DNA of 64,000 nt from Flavobacterium azizsancarii (GCF_027980145.1 NZ_JAMZNK010000021.1:1-64000); one strand, 5' to 3'; positions 1 to 12,140 are shown, counted from the first letter of the stretch. Made by a program: numbers and translations. The notes: a model not told the origin generated them from the letters alone.

Positions 1-42
1 AAAATCAGGAAGCATAAACTTCAAAAGTTCTATAGGGGTCAT
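1..42 (-). CDS. Start of a probable transposase gene (ISAon1-like N-terminal region), cut by the window edge
   Basis: Read on the minus strand from the ATG at 42-40, 14 codons are open to the window edge and give MTPIELLKFMLPDF. From memory this resembles the start of the small N-terminal-region protein of ISAon1-like insertion sequences, which are common in Flavobacteria. With so few residues this is a pattern match, not a family assignment. The bases to its right hold imperfect repeats and then a beheaded acetyltransferase, which fits the edge of an insertion element. It could also be an unrelated gene. Confidence 0.4.
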   Translation of the reverse strand, partial: MTPIELLKFMLPDF

Positions 43-264
43 ATAAAATTCTTAGATTACAAAGTTCTTATTTTATTTTGACATTTCCTCCCCAAGCTTT
101 GCGCTTCATCCGTTTTGTGGCACATTCGTGGCGCATTCGGAAGTGAGCGTACCTGCGCCACAAATATTACGCTTTCCAAATTTTGTGGCAGAATCGTGAC
201 ATAGCCAAAAATGCAAATTAAAAGTGATTAAAGCCAGATAGACATTTCAATTTTAAATTATAAA
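43..264. repeat. Non-coding stretch with short direct and inverted repeats, possible insertion-sequence end
   Basis: Two imperfect copies of a unit beginning TTTTGTGGCA lie at about 113-136 and 181-204. An 8-bp inverted pair (GTGGCGCA with TGCGCCAC) lies between them at about 128-161. No gene is visible here. The position between a probable transposase start and an N-terminally truncated gene suggests the terminal region of a mobile element, but I cannot delimit terminal inverted repeats or a target-site duplication. Confidence 0.35.
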
Positions 265-597
265 TTGAAAGGTTTTGGCATGTACGGAGTATTCTCTAAG
301 GAGAATGATACACTTATTGGATACTGCGGTTTGATTTTATCGTCAGATATCAATGATTATGAATTAATTTATGCTTTAGATAAGCAATATTGGGGAAAAG
401 GTTTAGCAACAGAAATAGCAAATGCTATAGTCAAATATGGTTTTGAAAAATTAAAAATTAAAACGATTTTTGCATCAATAGATCCTGCTAATAGAGTTTC
501 CGAAATAGTACTTTTGAAAATTGGCTTTTTAGAAAAATTCAGAAGAGAAGATGAGTTTGGACTTGAAACAATATATTTTAATCTTGACCAAGTGTAA
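265..597 (+). pseudogene. GNAT-family N-acetyltransferase, N-terminally truncated
   Basis: The 110 residues match the C-terminal two thirds of a RimJ/RimL-type GNAT acetyltransferase, which would transfer acetyl from acetyl-CoA to an amine. Visible elements are the central strands (DTLIGYCGLI, then YELIYALDKQYWGKGLATEIANAIV, whose GKGLATE part binds acetyl-CoA) and the late NRVSEIVLLKIGF segment. Family members usually have about 165-180 residues, so about 55-60 N-terminal residues are missing. The first possible start in the frame is a TTG at 265, and the frame is closed by a TAA at 229-231. Probable insertion-sequence debris lies upstream, so disruption by a mobile element is the likely cause. 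It converges on the esterase gene that ends at 678. The substrate is unknown and the product is probably inactive. Confidence 0.6.
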
Positions 598-677
598 GTA
601 ACCTACTCCTATCGTATTCCAGCTTGCAAAATATGTCGATTAAACTAAAATTGTTTTATCATTTTAGAATTAAAATG

Positions 678-1841
678 CTATTTGAATAATTTAGATGCAA
701 ACTGATTCAGACATCTGCGCCATGTAAGCCATTCATGAGCAGTTTCAGGTGATTCGTAATATTCATACTTAATTCCTTGTTGCTCCAGCATTGCTCGAAA
801 TGCTCCAACTGATCCAGGAAAAGGAATAGGCTCTTTAGTGCCTAAACCCAGCCAAAAAAGCTTAATTTTTTTATTCAGTGCATTGCCTTCTTTATATTTC
901 CCATCTAAAAAGGTAGAAACGTTAATGACATCTGTACTGGGATAATTTGCCGTACCGCTAAATCCGCCGTAGTATGAAAAAGTATCAAGATGATTCATCA
1001 TAATTCTCATGGTCTGATTGGCACCCATCGAAAGACCCGCAATGGCCCTGCTCTCCCGTTTAGATATAGTACGGAACTTAGCATCAATCATTGGAATAAC
1101 TTCTGTAATAAGCACCTCTTCAAAGACAGATTCTTCTCGTCCCTCTTTGACTTTATTACTTTGAGATTTATAGGCATAACCATTGTCCATCACAATGATC
1201 ATCGGTATCGCTTGCTTTAAGGCAAGCAAATTATCTAAAATTAAATTTGCTCTACCTTGAGTAGTCCAGCCTGTTTCGTTCTCAAAACTTCCGTGCTGCA
1301 GATAAAGTACAGGATAGCGTGTTTTTTCATTCTCATTATAACCTGCAGGAGTATATATAAGGCAACGTCTGTGAGAATTAGTCAGTTTTGAGAAGTAAAT
1401 ATTTTCGCTTACAAGACCATGGGGCACGTTTTTCAAAGCAAAAAAATCCTGATCTGATGACGGAATTTCTATACCGCTGCCCAGTCTCCCTGCGCCGTAG
1501 AAATAAAGGCTTCCCGGGTCAGGAACCGAAGCTCCATCAATATTCAGCTGATAGTAATGGAAACCTTCGTCCTGAGGATTGGATTCTCCAATCCATATCC
1601 CATTACTGTCTTTTTGCATATCATATTTTACACCTCCAATATCAAGCTGCACGCTGTGTGCAATTGGTGCCAGAATACTTGTACGTATACGTCTCTGCGA
1701 ATTAACCTGAGGAAATTTTTTTTCTGGCTGATTGACAGATGAAGGTTTAAAATCTTCAACAACAATCTGTTTTTCCTGACTCCATGCGGCCTGAGCAGAT
1801 AAGCTGAAAATTATAATAACTGTACTAAGAAATAATTTCAT
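678..1841 (-). CDS. Carbohydrate esterase family 1 (feruloyl/acetyl xylan esterase type), secreted
   Basis: This is a predicted periplasmic serine esterase that would release ferulate or acetyl groups from xylan fragments. A signal peptide (residues 1-22, ending AAWSQ) is followed by an Ig-like E-set domain (about 40-135) of the kind that precedes bacterial feruloyl esterases, and then an esterase-D type alpha/beta hydrolase domain (about 145-387). The nucleophile sits in GLSMG (Ser271), and the catalytic histidine is in the late TAHEWLTWRR motif (His369). A paralogue with the same architecture starts at 5695, and the same module forms the C-terminus of the large esterase at 45807-48524. It is the last gene of the GH95-GH8-CE1-GH9-CE1 operon and starts 15 bp after the GH9 stop codon. 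Ferulate versus acetyl specificity cannot be decided from sequence. Confidence 0.87.
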   Translation of the reverse strand: MKLFLSTVIIIFSLSAQAAWSQEKQIVVEDFKPSSVNQPEKKFPQVNSQRRIRTSILAPIAHSVQLDIGGVKYDMQKDSNGIWIGESNPQDEGFHYYQLNIDGASVPDPGSLYFYGAGRLGSGIEIPSSDQDFFALKNVPHGLVSENIYFSKLTNSHRRCLIYTPAGYNENEKTRYPVLYLQHGSFENETGWTTQGRANLILDNLLALKQAIPMIIVMDNGYAYKSQSNKVKEGREESVFEEVLITEVIPMIDAKFRTISKRESRAIAGLSMGANQTMRIMMNHLDTFSYYGGFSGTANYPSTDVINVSTFLDGKYKEGNALNKKIKLFWLGLGTKEPIPFPGSVGAFRAMLEQQGIKYEYYESPETAHEWLTWRRCLNQFASKLFK

Positions 1842-1856
1842 ATGATTTTTTTTAGT

Positions 1857-4433
1857 TTATCCCTTTTTTTGTGCTAAGTCATTTGCTGCATTTGCGAGAA
1901 AAATATACCATGCACCACCATCTATGATACACTCATTTTCTCCCCAAAAAAATGGCCAGTCATCCTTGTTCTCTAAATAGTCCGGTTTTAGAAAAATAAG
2001 CCCCGGAACTACTCCTCCTGCTATTGTTGTAAAATCAGCCCGATTACATCCATAAGCTACTTTTTTGGATCTGTTTCCTACCGCATTTACAAAAGATAAA
2101 TTAGAATAAGGATGGCATCCAAAAATATAGTTCAATCCCTGGTAAACATATTCTTTGTCCATGATATCCGGATAACTTTTATGAATATAATAATTGCTAA
2201 TTGCCCAATTAATAACCTGTGAACTACCTCCCCATCCTCTGAGTGCAATAGGAACATTATAAGGATTTGCAGTATTTTCCATATCAGTTTTACTCTTATA
2301 ATTAAGCACATAAGCGCGTAATTTTATTCTATACTGATCATTCATAGATGGCAAAGCCAATAGGGCTGAATTAATATTAACTTCCAAATTTTCATCCAGC
2401 AATTTCCAAATTTTATCTAAAAAACCCATTTTATATTGCTCATTATTTGTACTTAAGTACAATTGAAGCATGGCAATCATATCACTACCTCTGCCCCTTT
2501 TTGACATTGGCCCCTCATCAGGTTTTCCTTCTTTTTCTAAAGCAGTTGCTTCTCTCATTAACTTTTCAGCAATAAACAGACACTTTACAGAGAGTTTATC
2601 ATTATACCCTTTTAATGCCCTGCTTGCGGCAGCTAGTGCTCCTGCAGTCCTATAATCTAAAAATGAACTTCGGTTTGTAAATGCCCATCTGTCATCAAGT
2701 GTTCCACTTGAACCTCCATTAGATTCATATGGCTTAAGAGATGCGTTATAGGGCAGATTATCTGTTTCAGTAGAGGCATCACCAAGATGATGATACTGAT
2801 GCAGGTTGGGCACCACTATGCCTCTTACCGGATGGCCAATATTTTCAACTTGTGCCACAAGGTTTAATACCCCATGCTCAATTTGCTGTAATAAATCGGG
2901 TTGGCCATCAGGGCGATGGATGTCTACAAATTGCGTCTTTTGATCGATATAAGTTTCGTCCCTGTTTACTTTGAATGCTTCCCATGATTCTACAAAACTA
3001 TTGATAACACTAACATGAGAAAAAGTTTGTATATCAAAATCCCCTGCATCAAACCAGCCCCCTACTGCCATTCCCGGAATACGCTCTAATGGCTTATATT
3101 TAGTATCTGTAGTTGGGCCTTGCTTATAGCCATCAAAATGATCGTGATTTAGTGGTGCCTGAAGACAATCATCTAAAAAAGGTTTTCCATGCCAAACCCG
3201 GTACGCCTCGTTTACTTCCATATGGTCCATTTGCACAGGAAACCATACATCCATGGTGGGATGCCATGTCTTTGAATAAATATCATCCTCAATTTGAAAA
3301 GTATTTGTTTTTTGGTCTCCATATTGAATGTAATAAAGCCCCTTTTCTTTTACAGTACTAAAATCAAATTTTGCATAACTATATCTAAGATAATTTCCCC
3401 AAACTTTGACATCAGCTTTTAGTTTCTCTATAAATTTTCCATCATCACCAAGTTTAAAAACCGATGCACTACCTAAAGCCTTATCGTTTATATCAAGCTC
3501 AATAACAGCAACTTTCTTTTGGCTTGGCATGTAGCCTACTTGCGAAAATCCTATTATGGGTTCTCTTGTCCAACTCGGGATGACATTTGGTTCTACATAC
3601 CAGGTGAGCACTTTTCCTTTTTTGTTGGCAGGAAGAATACTGCGGGCTATAAACCATCCGTTCTGCCCCAAATTTCTTCCATCGAAGAGCATTACATCCT
3701 GATCTTCAGAGTAAATATTTACAGTACGCTCAGGGTTTTCAGGTGCCAGGATCAAATTTTTACCAGATTCCAGAGGCAGGGCAACTATAAATTCATTTTT
3801 TCCGCGATCATCAAATGTATTGTGCCCTGCAAACTGTGGTATTTTTTGAGAAGAAGGCCAAACTTGAGTGTTGCCAGAAGGATATCTGGGAAATGTTCCG
3901 GCTTTTCCATCAACCAAATAATTACTTTCGAAATAAGAAGTTGGTAAAAATTCCAAATTAAACCCGGCCCGGCCTTCTAACTGTTTTGGAACTGGTTTAT
4001 CCAACATAACATTTATTACAAAACCTTTTCCCTGTGGCGTAACTATAATTTTGGAATCAAAGTCAAAATCTTCATATCTGAGTGTGACTTCAATAGAATT
4101 GATAGCCCTGTTGACTTTTCGACTGATCATTTTAGGAATTAAATCCCATTGTTCCGGTGTGTTTTGAAGCCTTATTGCACCGCCAGTTACCGTTCTTACA
4201 CCGTGATGAATAAACTCTATTCCTGCTGCTTTTTCGTCAAAAAACATTCCATTGTATTCATTATTAAAAACCCATATATTCAGACCCAACGTTTCAAAAT
4301 ACTCTTTTTCATTTAACAGCAAATTTTGAGAAAAAGAATTGTTTGCCAGATTAAATAAACAAAGAAATATAATTACTTTTTTTAATGAAATTCTATTGAA
4401 AATAACCGTTGAAATGCTAGTAAGTTTGCGCAT
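1857..4433 (-). CDS. Glycoside hydrolase family 9 with N-terminal cellulase Ig-like domain
   Basis: A GH9 inverting beta-glycanase. The start at 4433 gives 858 residues and a good signal peptide (MRKLTSISTVIFNRISLKK... ending SFSQ). A start at 4466 would place 11 extra residues before it. After an N-terminal region (about 25-285) comes the cellulase Ig-like domain, beginning near the GFSQVGYMP motif, then the (alpha/alpha)6 barrel. GGWFDAGDFD supplies the two catalytic aspartates (Asp462, Asp465), and WGENECIIDGGAW near the C-terminus supplies the proton donor (Glu834). GH9 enzymes mostly cut beta-1,4-glucans, so one inside a xylan operon is unusual. It may act on xyloglucan or glucan chains that co-occur with xylan, or on the xylan backbone. 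There is no T9SS domain, so it is probably periplasmic. Confidence 0.88.
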   Translation of the reverse strand: MRKLTSISTVIFNRISLKKVIIFLCLFNLANNSFSQNLLLNEKEYFETLGLNIWVFNNEYNGMFFDEKAAGIEFIHHGVRTVTGGAIRLQNTPEQWDLIPKMISRKVNRAINSIEVTLRYEDFDFDSKIIVTPQGKGFVINVMLDKPVPKQLEGRAGFNLEFLPTSYFESNYLVDGKAGTFPRYPSGNTQVWPSSQKIPQFAGHNTFDDRGKNEFIVALPLESGKNLILAPENPERTVNIYSEDQDVMLFDGRNLGQNGWFIARSILPANKKGKVLTWYVEPNVIPSWTREPIIGFSQVGYMPSQKKVAVIELDINDKALGSASVFKLGDDGKFIEKLKADVKVWGNYLRYSYAKFDFSTVKEKGLYYIQYGDQKTNTFQIEDDIYSKTWHPTMDVWFPVQMDHMEVNEAYRVWHGKPFLDDCLQAPLNHDHFDGYKQGPTTDTKYKPLERIPGMAVGGWFDAGDFDIQTFSHVSVINSFVESWEAFKVNRDETYIDQKTQFVDIHRPDGQPDLLQQIEHGVLNLVAQVENIGHPVRGIVVPNLHQYHHLGDASTETDNLPYNASLKPYESNGGSSGTLDDRWAFTNRSSFLDYRTAGALAAASRALKGYNDKLSVKCLFIAEKLMREATALEKEGKPDEGPMSKRGRGSDMIAMLQLYLSTNNEQYKMGFLDKIWKLLDENLEVNINSALLALPSMNDQYRIKLRAYVLNYKSKTDMENTANPYNVPIALRGWGGSSQVINWAISNYYIHKSYPDIMDKEYVYQGLNYIFGCHPYSNLSFVNAVGNRSKKVAYGCNRADFTTIAGGVVPGLIFLKPDYLENKDDWPFFWGENECIIDGGAWYIFLANAANDLAQKKG

Positions 4434-4570
4434 AATTATATATTTAATGTTGCAACCCAGCAACAAGTACCTGGACTGATGAACTTTTTATTTGTCATGT
4501 TTTAGGTTAAATTCAATTCACCGCCAGATACTGTATATTAAATCAATGGATTTGTTATATTGAACAATCT

Positions 4571-7008
<2,438 letters not shown>

Positions 7009-7052
7009 GTTTTTTTTTAATTGATTTAATTTTAAACTTTATTAAATTGTTT

Positions 7053-9512
7053 TTACTTGTTTACAAATCTGTATAAATTGTCTTTTTTTGTTGCAACATC
7101 AACCAATATTGTAGGCTTAAGTTCAAGTGGTTTTATATTAGATTTTTCAGAGATAACAGCTTTTGGTATTTGATCAACAAAATAAAAGGGGTTAGGATTT
7201 TCTCCTTTTGCCGCTGTCACTTTACCACCAGATTGTAGTATTAAATTATTAGGCATCCGTAGTCTTAAATTTCCTCCCAATTCTGATTTTACAATTAATT
7301 TAATAAGCTGATAATTTTCCCACTTCATTTCAACTATTTCGAATCCCCCCCTTACACGTATTCCTTTAATACTTCCTTCTTGCCAGAGATCCGGTAAGGC
7401 AGGAAGCAAATGAACAGCTCCATCAGAACTCTGCACAAGCATTTCGGTTATCCCGGAAGTGCATCCAAAGTTTCCATCAATTTGAAATGGAGGATGAGCA
7501 TCAAAAAGATTATTATAAGTACCTCCGCCTTCTATATTTACTCCCAGAGGAGTGAGTTGGTTTTTTATAAGCAAATAAGCATGATTCCCGTCTTGCAGTT
7601 TAGCCCACCAATTGATTTTCCAGCCCATACTCCAACCTGTTGAAACATCTCCGCGTTGCATTAAAGTATTCTTCGAAGCCGCAAATAACTCAGGTGTTTT
7701 ATAAGCTCCTATTTGATTGGAAGGAAATAATCCATACAAATGAGACACGTGCCGATGATGATCTTCAGGGTCATCAATATCATCAAGCCATTCCTGAAGC
7801 TGATTGTATTTCCCTACTTTCATTGGTGGGAGTTGACTGCGTAGCTGTTGTAAAGTATCAACAAAAACAGCATCTTCTTTTAAAATTGCTGCTGCCCGAA
7901 TTGCAGTTGTAAAAACATCATAAACAATTTGATTATCCATCGTAGTTCCTGCATCAAGCGATGAACCATTATGAGCCTTCGGTGCATTTTCAGGTGAATT
8001 TCCCGGATTCACTACAAGCCATTTATACAAAGGATGCTCTACAAGAAAATCTACGTAAAATAATGCCGCTCCTTTTAATATTGGATAAATAGATTTTAAA
8101 AATTCTTTATCACCTGTATAAAGATAATGCTCCCATAGGTGTTGGCTTGCCCACCCACCGCCAGCAGTCCATAATCCCCAAAAAGCACCATCTACGGCAC
8201 CAGTAGAACGCCAGATATCTGTATTGTGGTGTGCCATCCATCCTCTTGCACCATACATGGTTCTGGCTGTTTCCTGTCCCGTTGCTGCCAGATCTTTTAC
8301 CATCTCTAAAAAAGGCTCATGCAACTCTGAAAGATTCGTTTTTTCTGCTGGCCAATAATTCATTTGGGCATTTATATTGATTGTATATTTACTATCCCAG
8401 GCAGGATTAAGATTATTGTTCCAAATACCCTGCAGATTGGCTGGCTGGCCTCCAGGCTGAGAGGAAGATATGAGCAGGTAACGGCCGTACTGATAATATA
8501 ATGTCACAAATTGCGGATCATTTGTGTCTCTAAAATTTTTCAACCTTACATCAGTAGGTAAATCATTTTGAGGAGTTTGTCCTAAATTAAATTTAACACG
8601 ATTAAAATATTGTTGATAGGCTACGATGTGAGATTTTTTAATTCTTTCATAAGATTTACTAAAAGCCCTATCCATATAGTCAGCAGCTTTTTTGTCTTGA
8701 TTGCCACTAACATCATGATAATTATTAAAATTGGTAGCTATCGATACATAAATAGTAACTTCATCTGCATCTTTTACAATAAGCGAACTATCAGTTTGTT
8801 CTAATTTTCCTTTATCTAACTTTATTCGGGTTATTCCTTTAAAGTTAATCGCCCCCTTTACTCCTTCATGGTCGCTGGAAGTGCCGGTAATCTCAAGATC
8901 ATTTGAAGTACTTACAGCAAAATTATTTACTTTATGAGGTGTACTATAATTTGCAGTAAAAGAAATACTTGCTTTTTTATCTGCTGTCAGATGAATTACA
9001 ACTACCCGTTCTGAAAAACAGACAAAAGCCTCCCGGGTATAACTAACATCATTAACCTTATAGCTGGTTTTTGAAATTGCCTTTTCTATATCAAGTTCCC
9101 GTCTGTAATTAGAATACTTTTGATGACCTTCAAAATTTAGATTAAGATTTCCCACTGGTTGAAATATTTGTCCCTGTGATTTCTTAGAAATAAAAGTCTG
9201 ATCTGCTAATTTTTCAGCTTCTTTATGTTTTCCTTCAAAAATCATATTCCTGATTTTTGGCAAAGCTGCCAAGGCATCCGCATTATCATTTCTATTGGGG
9301 CCACCACTCCAGACCGTATTTTCATTTAACTGTATAACTTCATGCTCAACATTGCCATAGACCATGGCACCCAAAAACCCATTACCAATAGGAAGGGCAT
9401 TTTCCCATACATTACCTGATGGTTCATTGTACCAAAGCTTTAGATTCGGATTATCCTGTGAAAATCCGATAAGGAATAAAAGGAATAAGAGCATTGAAAA
9501 TATTTTTTTCAT
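7053..9512 (-). CDS. Glycoside hydrolase family 95 (alpha-L-galactosidase or alpha-L-fucosidase)
   Basis: An 819-residue GH95 inverting alpha-L-glycosidase with signal peptide (1-18). The N-terminal beta domain begins LWYNEPSGNVWENALPIGNGFLGAMVYG, a family hallmark, followed by the (alpha/alpha)6 domain. Active-site motifs are the asparagine-bearing HHNTDIW, the acid in GNSPENAP (Glu508) and FQIDGNFG (Asp679). Family knowledge: GH95 members are 1,2-alpha-L-fucosidases or alpha-L-galactosidases, and the latter act on side chains of complex cereal xylans in Bacteroides ovatus. Since the rest of the locus is for xylan, alpha-L-galactosidase is my preferred reading, but sequence alone does not decide. 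It is the first gene of the minus-strand operon, with a TATATTTG promoter and an operator-like palindrome about 255-295 bp upstream. Confidence 0.88.
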   Translation of the reverse strand: MKKIFSMLLFLLFLIGFSQDNPNLKLWYNEPSGNVWENALPIGNGFLGAMVYGNVEHEVIQLNENTVWSGGPNRNDNADALAALPKIRNMIFEGKHKEAEKLADQTFISKKSQGQIFQPVGNLNLNFEGHQKYSNYRRELDIEKAISKTSYKVNDVSYTREAFVCFSERVVVIHLTADKKASISFTANYSTPHKVNNFAVSTSNDLEITGTSSDHEGVKGAINFKGITRIKLDKGKLEQTDSSLIVKDADEVTIYVSIATNFNNYHDVSGNQDKKAADYMDRAFSKSYERIKKSHIVAYQQYFNRVKFNLGQTPQNDLPTDVRLKNFRDTNDPQFVTLYYQYGRYLLISSSQPGGQPANLQGIWNNNLNPAWDSKYTININAQMNYWPAEKTNLSELHEPFLEMVKDLAATGQETARTMYGARGWMAHHNTDIWRSTGAVDGAFWGLWTAGGGWASQHLWEHYLYTGDKEFLKSIYPILKGAALFYVDFLVEHPLYKWLVVNPGNSPENAPKAHNGSSLDAGTTMDNQIVYDVFTTAIRAAAILKEDAVFVDTLQQLRSQLPPMKVGKYNQLQEWLDDIDDPEDHHRHVSHLYGLFPSNQIGAYKTPELFAASKNTLMQRGDVSTGWSMGWKINWWAKLQDGNHAYLLIKNQLTPLGVNIEGGGTYNNLFDAHPPFQIDGNFGCTSGITEMLVQSSDGAVHLLPALPDLWQEGSIKGIRVRGGFEIVEMKWENYQLIKLIVKSELGGNLRLRMPNNLILQSGGKVTAAKGENPNPFYFVDQIPKAVISEKSNIKPLELKPTILVDVATKKDNLYRFVNK

Positions 9513-9767
9513 AATCTATAAATAATTTTTGATCTAATATATTTTGAGCATATGACTCCTTCAAATAGGCCAGGAAAATGCAGCATTTTGCCAATCTTTT
9601 AAAATAATGGAAATCGAATTCTAAATAGCTCTAATTCAAAACTAATGAAAAAGCCGAAAGGAATTTAACTTCCGCCTTTTGCTGTAAAAAACTAGTCCTA
9701 ACCTATAGTTATAAACTACCCTTCTTTAAAAACATTTCCAAGACTAACTTAACAAGTGTGTTTAATA

Positions 9768-9796
9768 CAAATATAAAAAAAATATCAAAAGAACAA
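9768..9796 (-). promoter_or_regulatory. Promoter of the GH95 operon (Bacteroidota type)
   Basis: On the minus strand the -7 box TATATTTG (9775-9768) fits the Bacteroidota TAnnTTTG consensus. A TTG at 9796-9794 lies 18 bp upstream, within the usual 17-23 bp spacing for the -33 element. The same arrangement with the same spacing is found before the large SusC gene (60094-60122). Transcription would start near 9760. Confidence 0.65.
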
Positions 9797-9805
9797 TCGG
9801 TTGTT
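9792..9805. promoter_or_regulatory. Operator-like near-palindrome AACAATCGGTTGTT
   Basis: Six of the seven base pairs across the dyad are symmetric, with CG at the centre, as in many LacI-family operators. It covers the -33 TTG of the GH95 promoter, so a bound protein would block RNA polymerase. The 14-mer ACAATCGGTTGTTT (9793-9806) recurs exactly at 60119-60132 in the promoter of the large xylan operon. The protein that binds it is not identified in the window. Confidence 0.6.
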
Positions 9806-10444
9806 TAATTTTTAAATAAACATTTTATCAAAAAAAGCACAAATAAAAAACATTATATCTATTTTTAAAGCCAAAAAAATAGACTAAACACACCTAACCA
9901 ACTTCATTATAAAGTGATTTTTGTAGCTACAATTGGTTGATTTAGATTAGAACAGGACAGGGAAGAATATGTAAACTGGTCCCTATTTATGTCATTTTTC
10001 AGATTAACAATACCTGGTTAAAGAATCATTAAAAGAGTACTTTTCTTTTGCTAATCCTTCATTAAACAATCAAGGAATTATTTCTTTATCGGGGGAAAAA
10101 TTAGGCATAAATGGGCTTGCTGTCATACCATCTAATGTATTTTAAACAACCATCAATAAATAATATAGATCTAAATAAGAATAATGAAAAGTTTTTCTCA
10201 AGATAATAAATTGCCATAGCAATTTATATAATAGATTTACTAAACTAAATGATGCTTCAAATGAACTATTAAAGGCTTCAAAAATGATAATCGCTTTTGA
10301 GATTTCAAACTATTTTTACTCTTTTGATTTTGCAAATGTTGAAATACAAATTGAGGGTTTCATTTTTTTTTGATAAACAATCAGTCAAAATATTTTTAAA
10401 GTAAAACAATAGGTAGAAAAAGAACAAAACAACCAGTATACATT

Positions 10445-11929
10445 ATGAGTAATACATCGCAAAAACTTTCTGTGCTAGAAAAAATAGGCTACGGTTTAGG
10501 TGATTTTGCAGCTAATTTGATTTTTCAAACCCTGCTGACTTTTTTGGCCTTCTTTTATACAGATGTTTATAAAATTCCTGCCGGAACAGCTAGTATAATT
10601 ATTTTTGTTGGTGGCTTTATTGGTGCTTTTTTTAATATCATTATGGGAGTTATTGCTGATCGTACTCAGTCGCGCTGGGGGAAGTTCAGACCCTGGATAT
10701 TATGGACAGCTTTACCTTTCGGAATTGCTTCTGTGCTCTCTTTTTTAACTCCTGATTTTGGAACAAACGGTAAGATCATCTATACCTTGCTGACTTACTT
10801 TTTTTTGGTCCTGATATATTCAGCCAATAATTTACCTTATGTGGCCTTAAGTGGTGTATTGACTGGCGACATGAAAGAGCGAAACAGCCTTTCTTCCTAT
10901 CGTTTTGTAGCTGTTATGATAGCCCAATTTATAATTCAGTCCCTTTTGTTACCATTGGTTCTAATTTTGGGACATGGTAATAAAGCAATTGGTTTTAAAA
11001 ATACGATGATACTGTTTGCTGTAGTTGGAGTGATTTGCTTACTCATTACTTTTTTTACAACCAGAGAACGAATTATACCTACAAAGAATCAGGAATCTTC
11101 AGTTAAGCAGGATTTTATTGATTTATCTAAAAACGGACCGTGGCTGGTGATGTTACTAGTTACCATTCTGGTTTTTATAACCTTGTCGTTAAAAGGGGGA
11201 ATGTATGTTTTCTACTTTAAATATTATTTAGATCCAGCTGCTCAAACTGAATTTTTGAATGATATTGGTTTTACTTCACTCGTTAATGGACTGAATAATT
11301 CCTTAACAGCAATGGGATTTGTAGATTTTCAGTGGCCAAAAGACGTTCCTACTTCAGCATTTAGCCTCTTTAATGCCGGAGGAATTATTTTCATGATCTT
11401 TGGGATTATTTCTTCCAGATCGCTTGCCGATTCCTTTGGTAAAAGAAACATTTACATCCTCTTTATTTTCTTATCCGCTATTAGTTTACTGGTTTTTAAT
11501 TTATACAGCAGAACAGCTATTGCGCTGGTTTTTATAACCCAGTTACTGCATGGATTTATTTACGGAATCACGATTCCGCTATTGTGGGCTATGATGGCTG
11601 ATGTAGCTGATTACAGCGAATGGAAGAACAATCGAAGAGCAACTGCCACTGTTTTTTCGGCTATGCTTTTTGGATTAAAAATAGGGATAAGTATTGGTGG
11701 TGCATTAGGCGCTGCTTTTCTATCTAAATATGGCTACGTAGCCGAAGAGGTCAATCAGGTACCAGCAGCAGTAGAAGGAATCAAACTTTCTATAAGTATC
11801 TATCCTGGCTTTATATTTATCATAAGTGCAGTTCTTTTGTGCTTTTATGTAATAGATAAAAAATTAGAAATTCAGATTGAAAAAGATTTAAATGAAAGAA
11901 GGAATAATGAGAAAAAAACGAAGGGTTAA
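10445..11929 (+). CDS. GPH-family sugar:cation symporter (MFS superfamily), probable xyloside transporter
   Basis: A 494-residue inner-membrane protein with about 12 hydrophobic segments. Its N-terminus (KIGYGLGDFAANLIFQ, then FYTDVYKIPAG) and the loop DRTQSRWGKFRPWILW are hallmarks of the glycoside-pentoside-hexuronide:cation symporter family, which includes melibiose carriers and xyloside transporters (XynB/XylP-like). There is no signal peptide and the length is typical. The only inner-membrane sugar transporter in the window, it probably moves xylose, xylobiose or side-chain sugars into the cytoplasm. It is divergent from the GH95 operon and lies 211 bp before the hybrid regulator gene. 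No clear terminator separates the two, so co-transcription is possible. Substrate and co-ion are inferred from the family and neighbours. Confidence 0.82.
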   Translation: MSNTSQKLSVLEKIGYGLGDFAANLIFQTLLTFLAFFYTDVYKIPAGTASIIIFVGGFIGAFFNIIMGVIADRTQSRWGKFRPWILWTALPFGIASVLSFLTPDFGTNGKIIYTLLTYFFLVLIYSANNLPYVALSGVLTGDMKERNSLSSYRFVAVMIAQFIIQSLLLPLVLILGHGNKAIGFKNTMILFAVVGVICLLITFFTTRERIIPTKNQESSVKQDFIDLSKNGPWLVMLLVTILVFITLSLKGGMYVFYFKYYLDPAAQTEFLNDIGFTSLVNGLNNSLTAMGFVDFQWPKDVPTSAFSLFNAGGIIFMIFGIISSRSLADSFGKRNIYILFIFLSAISLLVFNLYSRTAIALVFITQLLHGFIYGITIPLLWAMMADVADYSEWKNNRRATATVFSAMLFGLKIGISIGGALGAAFLSKYGYVAEEVNQVPAAVEGIKLSISIYPGFIFIISAVLLCFYVIDKKLEIQIEKDLNERRNNEKKTKG

Positions 11930-12140
11930 ATTAGAATAAAACTTAACTTTTAAATTAATTTTCAAATTAAGATAGAGTGTAAAACCAGCTTTATAATTCC
12001 TCTCTCTACCAGTAAAGAACACACACAATACCTTTTTTAAAACTTAAAAATTGTCATTATTATGTATTCTTTTGAAAAACAAATAATTGGTTTTGGATTT
12101 AATATTATATATTTAATTTTAATTTACTAATCATTTTATA

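Larger units (their letters stand above)
9513..10444. other. Divergent intergenic region (932 bp)
   Basis: This separates the minus-strand GH95 operon from the plus-strand transporter gene. It holds the GH95 promoter and operator (9768-9805) and a degenerate second operator-like site (about 9929-9940, ACAATTGGTTGA). The GH95 leader is about 250 nt, with a weak hairpin near 9650-9680 that ends in a short T-run on the minus strand. I saw no TAnnTTTG promoter for the transporter gene. A 45-codon open stretch at 10008-10145 has no start codon and resembles no family I know. Confidence 0.6.

Noticed and set aside
4434..4466. Earlier start for the GH9 gene at 4466
   Set aside because: It would put 11 residues before a complete signal peptide; the ATG at 4433 fits better.
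10008..10145. Forty-five open codons in the divergent region, suggesting a decayed gene end
   Set aside because: There is no start codon, a stop lies directly upstream and no family match is recognisable; it may be chance.
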